From the NCBI GenBank assembly GCA_937965695.1, contig CALCKW010000010.1, forward strand, positions 1 through 61,441: DNA of 61,441 nucleotides, given 5' to 3'. Each line of letters starts with the position of its first letter. Position 1 is the stretch's first letter. The DNA comes from an uncultured Granulosicoccaceae bacterium (GTDB lineage Bacteria; Pseudomonadota; Gammaproteobacteria; CALCKW01). This document shows, in pieces, positions 9,368-17,081 of this stretch. A program made the translations under genes and the position numbers. The notes beneath the pieces are model-generated. The model was not told the DNA's origin. It saw nothing but the letters and a program-made list of their open reading frames with translations, and made no database searches.

Positions 9368-9823
9368 ATGAATAAAACGCTAGTTATCTATAATCGCTTG
9401 TCAAAACTCCCGATGGGCAAAGCACTGTTTAGTCGAGTATTGGGGTTTCGTGCCCCTTATTTCTCTACGATAAGGCCATTAGTTGTAGAGCTGCGTGTTG
9501 GATATTGTCGTGTAGTGATAAAAGATCGCCGTAGTATTCGAAATCACATTGGATCGATAAACGCAGGTGCATTGTGTACTCTGAGTGAGTTGGTAGGTGG
9601 GCTTGCAGTGGAGGCCTCTGTTCCTTCCACTTTGCGGTGGATACCGAAGGAAATGACGGTGAGATATTCCAAAATGGCAAAAGGTAGTTTAATCGGATCT
9701 TGTTTGTTTGATCCAAAGATACTAGAGCCTGGTGATGTCGAAATCCCTTTCGAAATAAAAGACAGTGCTGGGGACGTCGTACTAAAGGTTAGCGTCTCGT
9801 TTTATATCAGCCAGCGAAAATAG
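9368..9823 (+). CDS. DUF4442-type hotdog-fold protein
   Basis: A 151-residue protein resembling DUF4442/PaaI-like hotdog thioesterases: RRSIRNHIGSINAGALCTLSELVGG in two adjoining parts forms the long central helix, followed by strands (TVRYSKMAKGSL, GDVVLKVSVSFYIS). The substrate is probably a CoA or ACP thioester, but several DUF4442 members have no known activity. A promoter could lie in the 160 bp upstream. Confidence 0.7.
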   Translation: MNKTLVIYNRLSKLPMGKALFSRVLGFRAPYFSTIRPLVVELRVGYCRVVIKDRRSIRNHIGSINAGALCTLSELVGGLAVEASVPSTLRWIPKEMTVRYSKMAKGSLIGSCLFDPKILEPGDVEIPFEIKDSAGDVVLKVSVSFYISQRK

Positions 9824-9912
9824 TCGGTATTTGATAAACGCTCTGACAATAGAGATTGGCTTAAGTATTTGTAACTTATTGTCGACTCTCGACAGTTAAA
9901 GGAGATAGCATT

Positions 9913-10299
9913 TTGAAAGTATCATTAGTGAGTTTGCCTGTTCAGGATCCCATTGAAGCTCATGAGATTTACACGAAGAAATTGGGTTTTAAGTCTAGAG
10001 AATTCGACGCTAATGCTTTATTAGCGATAGTCGTTTCAGCGAGTGATCCACAAGGTACAGCTATTCTGTTAGAACCTTGCAAAGGTAGTTTCGCTGAGAG
10101 TTATCAGACTTCTGCTTTCGCAGCAAATTTACCGCTCATGGCTTTCGGGGTTAAAAATGCAAAAACTGAATTAGAAAGACTGCGAGTTAGTGGCGTAGTT
10201 TTGAGGCCCGAACTAGATAATCCTGATTGGGGTATTCAGAATGTGTTTGAAGATGGCTGCGGAAACTTACTCATGATTGAAGAAAAAAATGCGGACTAA
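9913..10299 (+). CDS. VOC (glyoxalase/bleomycin-resistance-like) protein, TTG start
   Basis: A 128-residue member of the vicinal oxygen chelate superfamily: KVSLVSLPVQDPIEAHEIY, KLGFKSREFD, LLEPCKG, and C-terminal NVFEDGCGNLLMIEEK. The last Glu corresponds to the usual metal ligand; the N-terminal ligand (normally His or Gln) is Ser/Leu here, so metal binding may be weak. The start is a TTG preceded at good spacing by AAAGGAGA, a near-perfect ribosome binding site. Confidence 0.78.
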   Translation: MKVSLVSLPVQDPIEAHEIYTKKLGFKSREFDANALLAIVVSASDPQGTAILLEPCKGSFAESYQTSAFAANLPLMAFGVKNAKTELERLRVSGVVLRPELDNPDWGIQNVFEDGCGNLLMIEEKNAD

Positions 10300-10406
10300 G
10301 CTATTGCCAATAGATTGTGTGCAATAATTCAGTGTTCATCCACACTTTGCTTTACCGAAACATGCTTAGCGCATAAAATGGCTCAGGGTAGCGCTTTAGA
10401 CGTGGG

Positions 10407-10554
10407 AACCTCAGATCAAAATATGCTCGCACCGTCAACGCTCTAAATTCGGCCCAGCCGAGTTGCTCATCTAGTCAATAGCACTAATATTGCCGTCGAC
10501 TCGCGCCTCGCTGGATACAAATTTTTTACGCCGACGTCACTGACCGGACTTAAC
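10407..10554 (+). repeat. dispersed 147-bp repeat, copy A
   Basis: About 148 bp similar along its whole length to 26001-26148 (same orientation) and to the reverse complement of 51707-51853. Shared blocks are AACCTCAGATCAA, AAATTCGGCCCAGCCG, CTAGtCAAtAGC, TGCCGTCGA and CACTGAC. It lies in a gene-free stretch of 366 bp. No long open frame is conserved among copies, so it is a non-coding interspersed repeat. Confidence 0.8.
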
Positions 10555-10665
10555 CTGTGGCTCCTTTGGTAAAAAAGGTTCTGTGGCTTAACGAAGCAAT
10601 AGTTGATGAATCAGTGATAGTTCCAAATTGTTTTAAACACAAGGCCACACAATAAAGGAAGAATA

Positions 10666-11040
10666 ATGTTTGATCATGTCAAATTTGGTGTCAGCGACTA
10701 TGTAGCGAGCAAAGCCTTCTTCGTCAAAGCATTACATCCACTCGGCGTAACTGGTATCACAGAATGGCCGCCAAACGGGTTCGAAATCTACGACCCTAAT
10801 GCTGAAGTTTCGCTTTGCATGGATCAAACAGATGAAAAGCCCGCTCACCTCCATTTGGCGTTTGTCGCAAAGAGTAGGCGGCAAGTAGACGAGTTCTATC
10901 GTGCAGCGTTAGAAGCAGGTGGCAAGGACAATGGTGCGCCTGGTCTAAGACCGAACTACCACGCAAATTACTATGCTGCTTTTGTTATTGGCCCAGACGG
11001 GCACAACATAGAAGCGGTTTTTCAAGAGCCGGAGGCATAA
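10666..11040 (+). CDS. VOC family protein
   Basis: A 124-residue single-domain VOC protein: MFDHVKFGVSDYVASKAFF with an N-terminal metal-ligand His (H4), PAHLHLAFVAKSR with a second His cluster, NYHANYYAAFVIGPDGHNIEAVF with the C-terminal His/Glu. It is the common bacterial type often annotated as glyoxalase or bleomycin-resistance protein; the substrate is unknown. The ribosome binding site AAAGGAAG is clear. It is not closely related to the VOC protein at 9.9 kb. Confidence 0.85.
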   Translation: MFDHVKFGVSDYVASKAFFVKALHPLGVTGITEWPPNGFEIYDPNAEVSLCMDQTDEKPAHLHLAFVAKSRRQVDEFYRAALEAGGKDNGAPGLRPNYHANYYAAFVIGPDGHNIEAVFQEPEA

Positions 11041-11348
11041 CCTTCTGTCAACCTGGCTTGTTTACATTGCGTCATGTTGTTCAACTGGCTGATTAGGTTT
11101 ATCGTTTTCAAGCATTGCACCATTGTTGGAGATATAGCCCGCGTTCCAGTTGAACTGATATCTTCGATAATCGGTATTTAGCGCTCTTTGCCGCACAGCT
11201 ACTGATAGTTTTGGCGTAGGACTGTCGCAGTTAGCTATCGAGTGGTGTGTACTTAAGGTAGTCGCTTAGAGACGCTTTGTTCCATAGAACCTAATCTATA
11301 TGTCAGTGATATATTGAACAAGGTCAACTTTGTAGTGGGTAATTTAAA
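11041..11348. other. intergenic stretch, nothing recognised
   Basis: About 308 bp between the VOC and GNAT genes. No open frame with a credible start, no strong hairpin and no copy of the dispersed repeat was seen. Confidence 0.4.
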
Positions 11349-11924
11349 ATGCAAACTCCTGAGTTAGAAACACCTCGATTACTCTTGCGGCCTTTATCGA
11401 AAACGGATTCACCGGTGATACAAAAATATTTTGATAACTGGAATATCATAAAATATATTGGTGCAGAGGTACCTTGGCCATACCCAAGTAACGGTGCCAA
11501 AACTCATCTCAAAGATATTCTACAGAAAGTAAAACTATCGGAAACCTATTTTTGGGGAATAGTGCTGAAGGATGCGGGTCCTGAAATTATTGGAGTAATT
11601 GAATATCGGTTGTCTGACAGTGAAACTGACAACCGCGGTTTTTGGTTAGCGGAACCATTTTGGGGTCGTGGTTATATGACGGAAACCGTAGTTGCAACTC
11701 AGGACTATGTGTTTCTTGAACTGAAAGTAAATCGGCTAGTAGTTAGGAACGCAGAGTCGAATTTGGGATCTAGAAATGTAAAGAAACGGTGTGGAGCAGA
11801 ACAGTTAGAGCGTGTCCCGGGTGAGTACCTTGCCGGAGATGAATGGGAAGAGGTCTGGGAGATAACAAAAGAACGATGGATTTCAATCCGTGATAATTCG
11901 TCGTTCAGAAGATATAGATTATGA
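11349..11924 (+). CDS. GNAT (RimJ/RimL-like) N-acetyltransferase
   Basis: A 191-residue acetyltransferase of the RimJ/RimL type: LETPRLLLRPLSKTD at the N-terminus, IIGVIEYRL in the central strands, GFWLAEPFWGRGYMTE giving the acetyl-CoA loop (compare R/QxxGxG/A), then NRLVVRNAESNLGSRNVKKRCG. It would transfer acetyl from acetyl-CoA to a protein N-terminus or a small amine; the substrate is unknown. The basic tail beyond about residue 178 (RDNSSFRRYRL) looks like an added or altered end. Confidence 0.82.
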   Translation: MQTPELETPRLLLRPLSKTDSPVIQKYFDNWNIIKYIGAEVPWPYPSNGAKTHLKDILQKVKLSETYFWGIVLKDAGPEIIGVIEYRLSDSETDNRGFWLAEPFWGRGYMTETVVATQDYVFLELKVNRLVVRNAESNLGSRNVKKRCGAEQLERVPGEYLAGDEWEEVWEITKERWISIRDNSSFRRYRL

Positions 11925-12597
11925 GCTCACTAATTTGAAAGCTCTTATGTTGATTAACGTCTTTATAAGTGATGTTTAAGTGATGAGCCTGACTACTTAG
12001 CTGCAATTATCCGTGTTCAAGGCACGACTGAATTCAGAAACACTCAGTTGATGATAAGGCTCGTTTTTGAAAGCAGGGGGCACAAGTAGGTTGCACTGAA
12101 CACTCTCGAAGTCACAGAGCAAAATATACAGAGACCACTCATAAGAACTTGGGTGGGATGAGTATCAGGAATATAGATTCTAAATTCGGCTCTGATGCTT
12201 CTTCATTCAAATCGAAAAACGGTTAAAAAAATGGAGCATTCCGCATCTAGTACCCAACGAAAAAATATTTTGGCTATGGGGCTTCCTTAAAGGAGTGACA
12301 TTCACTTGCACTGGTATTGCTGGGGTAGCAGATGCATGTTCGGAATATTAGCTCTACTTAGTAGCATTTTAATTTTACTGCAGCAATGAGTGAGTGGTTT
12401 TTAGTAGAGCGTTAGTTGTTGGATGTTTGGTCGTATCTGAGTAATGAGACTATCCAGCGTGGTAAGCTGGCCGGTGTGAGGTTCGTACGCCATATCAAGT
12501 AAACATTGTGTTCGTCACTGGGGCAGGGGAAGAACATATAAAACAGTATTCGTACTTGTATTGAATTCGAAATACCACCGTTTGAGGATGATTTTTT
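11925..12597. other. long gene-poor stretch (about 670 bp)
   Basis: No open frame with a convincing start or family resemblance, no RNA gene and no repeat copy was recognised. It separates a plus-strand from a minus-strand gene, so it must contain their transcript ends. It may hold decayed coding material. Confidence 0.4.
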
Positions 12598-13161
12598 TTA
12601 AAACTGATCCAGCATCTGCTGTCGTGCCTTGAGCTTTGCGTTGAGCTGCTGCAGTTCTAATCTAGGCATATTGGTTATCCCTGCAACGCCTTCATTAAGA
12701 TTCAATTCGTATTGATTTTCAGGTTGTAAGGCTTGCTGGTGGGCTTTGTTTTCCGTGCTTTGAACTTGAGCTATCTTTTCTGGCTTTTTTGGAGCTTTGA
12801 ATCTTTGCACTACATTTGCGTCGGGATCGTAGCGTTGCATCTGTGCGTTGATACCTTCAGGCCTGCTAGAGCTGTAGTGGGTAGTACCGTTTTGGTCTTT
12901 CCACGTGAATACCTGAGTCTCTGACGCAGATGAAGGAAGACCAATTTTTTGTAGGTTGTTCTTAACGCCACCGAGCGAGGAAGCGGTGTTTGAAGCGGTG
13001 CTTTGAATACTCGCTAACATGTTTTGGCCAACACCTTTCCACAACGCCAGAGGGTCTCCGCCGCGAAGATAGACGCCATAGTTAAGAACGCCTATCAAGA
13101 GGAGCAACGGCAGCAAGGCCTTGAGAAGTAGTTTTCCAGTTATTTGCCAGATCATAATCAA
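12598..13161 (-). CDS. membrane-anchored DUF4124 domain protein
   Basis: A 187-residue protein with one N-terminal membrane helix (about 8-28) and a short DUF4124 module at about 83-103 (VFTWKDQNGTTHYSSSRPEG). This is followed by a low-complexity, Gln/Lys-rich tail with a probable coiled coil (LELQQLNAKLKARQQMLD). DUF4124 modules are small beta structures common in gammaproteobacterial envelope proteins, with no defined function. It is a single gene between two long gene-free stretches. Confidence 0.72.
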   Translation of the reverse strand: MIMIWQITGKLLLKALLPLLLLIGVLNYGVYLRGGDPLALWKGVGQNMLASIQSTASNTASSLGGVKNNLQKIGLPSSASETQVFTWKDQNGTTHYSSSRPEGINAQMQRYDPDANVVQRFKAPKKPEKIAQVQSTENKAHQQALQPENQYELNLNEGVAGITNMPRLELQQLNAKLKARQQMLDQF

Positions 13162-13805
13162 CGTAGTCTCTTTTCATCCATAGCGGCGGAAGCAAAAGCT
13201 GCTTGATGATGTATGTTTGACCTAGTGGAGCATTGCCAAGTACTTACTGATTGGCTGATAATGCGGTATTTGGTCGGGATGTGCGGCAACGGTATCCACT
13301 TCAGTTTCGTTTAATAGTCAGGGCCGACTAAGTAGCTACGTGCTTCAATCGGCGCATAAATCTCCCTCGAAATTTCGTACACTCGTCAAGGTCGTAGTCC
13401 TCACTCAAGCTACTAGGCTAATTCTTTTTCATTAAGAAATAACAACTGCTGAATAATATATGGAGAATACCTTGCTGAATTGGCGGTCAGTATAATCGCA
13501 GGCGCGAGCTGCGGAAAATCAGCTCTATTGTAGAAATCACGTTGAGAGTTTTTAAGCATGCGGCCGTATGATTTCCGGTTTTTTTGTAAATACAAGCATT
13601 GATGTGGAAGTCTGCAGGGCGCAAATTAGAAAACCCCCGAGGGTCGCTTTTTGCGTTGTATCAATGCGTGGCTTGCCACCGCGACACCACGCAGCATTAC
13701 TTGAATGACTATTTGTTCATGAAAAACCCATTAACTGTTATGCATATCGGTTCGCTATTTTGCTGAGCAGTACTTTTTTACTGCAAAAGTATATGGAGTA
13801 AGAGC
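13162..13805. other. long intergenic stretch between two DUF4124 genes
   Basis: About 640 bp with no credible gene. A 60-codon minus-strand frame (13413-13595) has no recognisable similarity or ribosome binding site. A weak hairpin with a T-run (ACCC-CCGA-GGGT then CGCTTTTT, near 13635-13655) could be a terminator but is too short to call. Confidence 0.4.
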
Positions 13806-14357
13806 ATGGCTAGCCGACTATTCGCCACCCTGGCATTTGTTTTTGTTTGCCAAACGGCACACGCTGATATCTACAAATGGGTAGATGACGAAGGTGTTAC
13901 ACACTTTGGTACCCAACCACCTGCTCAGCAAGCCGTTGAAGGTGTCGATCTCAGTTCTAGCGGTGTAAAGTTGAAGACTATCGGCACTGATCCTTATGCT
14001 GAAAAAATTCGAAACTCGGGAGCTGCTGTGCTACTCGATCAAGAAGTTGATGTTGTAGCGGGTGCTCTTACCGGTGTTTTGAGTGAAATCTCAGAAAATG
14101 AAGTCGATCTTGATTGCAAGGTTGCTGTAAAGAACGGGCAGCACTGGGCCAGTAAGATGTATGAAGCCTCAGCAAAAAATAACTCCGACGGCTACGTCAC
14201 TGATGCTAAGTTTAACGAAATGGCTGCTAGCATCCGTCAGGCACAACAACTAATGACAGTTGATAGCTGTGAAAACTCTACGGGCACAGAAGCCGAGTTT
14301 TACCGTTGCTTGAGCAATGATGAAAACCATCTGATCGCGTGTGACAAGCTGCATTAG
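13806..14357 (+). CDS. exported DUF4124 domain protein
   Basis: A 183-residue protein with a Sec signal peptide (about 1-20, cleavage after AHA) followed at once by the DUF4124 module DIYKWVDDEGVTHFGTQPP (about 21-40). The rest is acidic and helical, with cysteines (DLDCKV, DSCENS, YRCLS, LIACDK) that could form disulfides in the periplasm. The function is unknown. It is the second DUF4124 protein here and points away from the one at 12.6-13.2 kb. It is followed by a strong hairpin. Confidence 0.75.
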   Translation: MASRLFATLAFVFVCQTAHADIYKWVDDEGVTHFGTQPPAQQAVEGVDLSSSGVKLKTIGTDPYAEKIRNSGAAVLLDQEVDVVAGALTGVLSEISENEVDLDCKVAVKNGQHWASKMYEASAKNNSDGYVTDAKFNEMAASIRQAQQLMTVDSCENSTGTEAEFYRCLSNDENHLIACDKLH

Positions 14358-14376
14358 TCGATCTACCGAAAGGGCA

Positions 14377-14412
14377 AGCAAGCTAGGCATTGAAAGAAGC
14401 ACCTAGCTTGCT
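14377..14412 (+). terminator. terminator hairpin after the DUF4124 gene
   Basis: AGCAAGCTAGG (14377-14387) and CCTAGCTTGCT (14402-14412) form a perfect 11-bp stem with a 14-base loop, 20 bp after the stop. The following tract (CTCTTTTATT) is only loosely T-rich. Confidence 0.65.
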
Positions 14413-14606
14413 ACCGCCTATCCTCTTTTATTCTTACGCCGTTCTGGCGTTTTGAACGTTTAATACAGCGTATCCGTTATCTCGACCCCTCTCTCATAAG
14501 ATTTCTAGCCCACTTCGAAAATAATTCGGAGCCCAGTGTTAATATATGCACTGGTGATCGCGGCACTTGTTGGTCTAATCTATAATTTTAATACCTTGTT
14601 TTAACC

Positions 14607-15509
14607 ATGAACACTGAGAGTGCTATGTCCGATTTATCAAAGGGTGCCGCGCACGTTTATGGAGAAATAGTGCCTGTGTCAGAGGCCAAGATTTCGATTC
14701 TAGACTGGGGTTTTTTGCACTCTGATGCGACCTACGATGTCGTGCATGTTTGGGACGGAAATTATTTTCGCCTGGATGACCACTTAAATCGTTTCTATGC
14801 GGGTATGTCAGAGTTGCGTATGTCTATCCCCTACAGCCGGGAAGAACTACAGCAGATTCTGAGCAGCTGTGTAAAAGCGAGTGGGTTGCGTCATGCCTAT
14901 GTAGAAATGATCACTACACGCGGGCTTCCGGTCCCTGGTTCAAGAGATCCGAGAAGTTGTACCAATCAATTTTTCGCCTTTGCTATTCCCTTTGTGTGGA
15001 TAGCTCCGCTTCAAACGGGCCTCGATCTCGTGGTGAGCCGCAAACAACGTATTGCTGCAGAATCTGTTGACCCTCGGGTTAAAAACTACCATTGGCTTGA
15101 TTTGGTCATGGGGCAATACGAAGCTTACGATCGTGGTGCCCAAACCGCTGCCTTGGTTGACAGGGTTGGCAATATAAAAGAAGGGCCTGGCTTTAATATT
15201 TTTGCCGTGAAAAACTCGATTATCACGACCCCCGACAAAGGCGTTCTTCGAGGTATAACGCGAAAGTCGGTAATTGAATTGGCTCGCACAGCCGGCTACA
15301 CCGTTTTAGAAAAAGAGCTAAGCCCAGCAGCAGCGAGAAAAGCCGATGAGTTGTTTGCGACGAGCACAGCAGGAGGGGTTATGCCCATCTCCTCTATTGA
15401 CGGTCAAATTGTTGGAAATGGGCAAATAGGCCCGGTGACACAGCGTTTGAAAGATGCGTATTGGAGCCTGCATGAAGATCCCAAATACACCACACAGATA
15501 ATTTACTGA
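14607..15509 (+). CDS. class IV PLP-dependent aminotransferase
   Basis: A 300-residue fold-type IV enzyme (D-amino acid, branched-chain or (R)-amine aminotransferase family). Seen: GEIVPVSEAKISILDWGFLHSD at the N-terminus in two parts, FRLDDHLNRF, the PLP lysine in VKNYHWLDLVMGQ (about Lys160), the Glu region NIKEGPGFNIF and the phosphate-binding TPDKGVLRGITR. The WGFLHSDATYDV/VWDG pattern resembles (R)-selective amine transaminases more than BCAT, but the substrate is unproven. An alternative start is the ATG six codons downstream. It is convergent with the epoxide hydrolase gene. Confidence 0.83.
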   Translation: MNTESAMSDLSKGAAHVYGEIVPVSEAKISILDWGFLHSDATYDVVHVWDGNYFRLDDHLNRFYAGMSELRMSIPYSREELQQILSSCVKASGLRHAYVEMITTRGLPVPGSRDPRSCTNQFFAFAIPFVWIAPLQTGLDLVVSRKQRIAAESVDPRVKNYHWLDLVMGQYEAYDRGAQTAALVDRVGNIKEGPGFNIFAVKNSIITTPDKGVLRGITRKSVIELARTAGYTVLEKELSPAAARKADELFATSTAGGVMPISSIDGQIVGNGQIGPVTQRLKDAYWSLHEDPKYTTQIIY

Positions 15510-15575
15510 CAGCATTTATCAAAGCGGCTTCAGTCTGTCTACCGCTTCGATCGCAATCGAGATTGGCCGCGCTAA

Positions 15576-16721
15576 CTACGCTAGGGATCGCGAAAAATCT
15601 CGGATGTCCTGTACCAACGATTCGGGTTGCTCCATCGCTGCAAAGTGACCACCGCGCTTGAACTCAGTCCAGTGCTGAATGTTGTAGATTCGCTCCACGT
15701 AGCTGCGTGGAGGCCAAGCCAACATCTCTGCGGGAAACAACGCTGCGGCCACTGGAACTTCTACACGTTTGCCTTGTTCGCTGAGCAGGCGTCCACCTTC
15801 TTCACGTCGGCCAAAGTAAATCCATGAAGCGGTGCAGAAGGTATCTGTCACCAAATACACCATAATATTGGCGAGTAAGTCGTCTTTGCTGTGGACCGAT
15901 TCGATATGGTTGTTGTCTAAGTCTGACCAGCCGTGAAATTTCTCAGTGATCCACGCGGCAACCCCGACAGGGCTATCCATCATGGCGTAGCTCAAGGTTT
16001 GTGGTTTAGTCGCTTGTTGGGTACGGTATCCGTCTTGCATTATTTGATCGCGGTCAAATTTATTTGCCCAGGCGATTTCATCAGGGCCTTGCGGACCATC
16101 TCTGTGCCGCATCGTCAGTATGTTGATATGAATCGCGCTGCAGGCCGAGTGCTCATATCCGAGCCAACTGCAAATAGCTCCTCCCCAATCGCCGCCTTGT
16201 GCGATGTAGCTTTTATAGCCCAGTGCTTCAGTCATCAAACAATTAAAAAGTTCCGCCATACGGCGAGGGCCGATTGGCCTTTCCGGTGCCGCTGAAAAAC
16301 CAAAGCCCGGTAGGGATGGTGCGATGACATCAAAGGCGTCTTCAACTTTTCCACCAAAGCGCTCAGGGTGGGCGAGTGGTTCGATGATGTTTTTGAATTC
16401 TAAGACTGAACCTGGCCAGCCGTGCGACAACAGGAGGGCCTTAGGGTTGGTACCGCTTCCGCGCTCGTGAATAAAATGCAGTTCAATGCCGTCGACGTCT
16501 GCGACGAATTGATTGAACGCATTGCACTTCGCCTCATGGACACGCCAGTCAAAATGATTAATCCAGTAGTCGCACAGTTCACGCATGTAGTCGATATTGC
16601 TACCGTACTCCCAGTCTTCAAGCTCTGGTATCTGCCGCCATGGAAAGTCTGCGACTCGCTGCTGAATTGAAATGAGCTTGTCTTCGGGAACATTGATTTT
16701 GAATGGCTTAACTTGTGACAT
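15576..16721 (-). CDS. epoxide hydrolase (alpha/beta hydrolase with EHN domain)
   Basis: A 381-residue enzyme with an N-terminal epoxide-hydrolase (EHN) domain (KPFKINVPEDKLISIQQRV, W-E-Y-G) and an alpha/beta hydrolase core: oxyanion motif HGWPGS, nucleophile elbow QGGDWGG (Asp), lid tyrosines, and the catalytic His in KRGGHFAAMEQPE near the C-terminus. It is the microsomal/juvenile-hormone type, which opens epoxides to diols by an Asp ester intermediate. The physiological substrate is unknown. It is a single gene in a convergent pair with the aminotransferase. Confidence 0.9.
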   Translation of the reverse strand: MSQVKPFKINVPEDKLISIQQRVADFPWRQIPELEDWEYGSNIDYMRELCDYWINHFDWRVHEAKCNAFNQFVADVDGIELHFIHERGSGTNPKALLLSHGWPGSVLEFKNIIEPLAHPERFGGKVEDAFDVIAPSLPGFGFSAAPERPIGPRRMAELFNCLMTEALGYKSYIAQGGDWGGAICSWLGYEHSACSAIHINILTMRHRDGPQGPDEIAWANKFDRDQIMQDGYRTQQATKPQTLSYAMMDSPVGVAAWITEKFHGWSDLDNNHIESVHSKDDLLANIMVYLVTDTFCTASWIYFGRREEGGRLLSEQGKRVEVPVAAALFPAEMLAWPPRSYVERIYNIQHWTEFKRGGHFAAMEQPESLVQDIRDFSRSLA

Positions 16722-17081
16722 AAGGACTGTTCGATAAGGTTTTAGGTTGGCAGCAAGGCAGGCAGTGAGAGCAGTTGTGCGTAAAAATTGTGATTAAACA
16801 TCTATTTGACTGGTTTGATTCATTGGTTTCATGAACCTAACCGCGACAAGCTGCGCGCTCTGTGCCCTTTTTTCCAAAGGATATGCTGGCGCGTTTGATT
16901 TGTCTAATGTCGGAATGGGCAGAGATTATAATTGTTGCGATTTATTTCAAAGCTTAATGAATGAAATTGGTTGGGGATCTATTTGAGCGGCAGTGTGAGG
17001 TTCCCTAGGTCTTACCTAAAGTCGGATAATAAGAGGGACGTCAGGGAAGTCACCTCTGACGCCACTGTCTGGACAGAAGTT
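16722..17081. other. intergenic stretch upstream of the epoxide hydrolase gene, downstream of tdm
   Basis: About 360 bp. Near 17039-17061 a weak imperfect hairpin (CGTCAG...CTGACG) lies 20-40 bp past the tdm stop and could end the tmo-tdm transcript. Nothing else was recognised. Confidence 0.35.

Noticed and set aside
5834..11924. Integron cassette array
   Set aside because: The genes are similarly oriented, but spacers lack paired RYYYAAC/GTTRRRY cores, an integrase gene is not visible, and one operon runs on the opposite strand.
13413..13595. 60-codon minus-strand frame between the DUF4124 genes
   Set aside because: No ribosome binding site, no recognisable domain, and isolated from neighbours.
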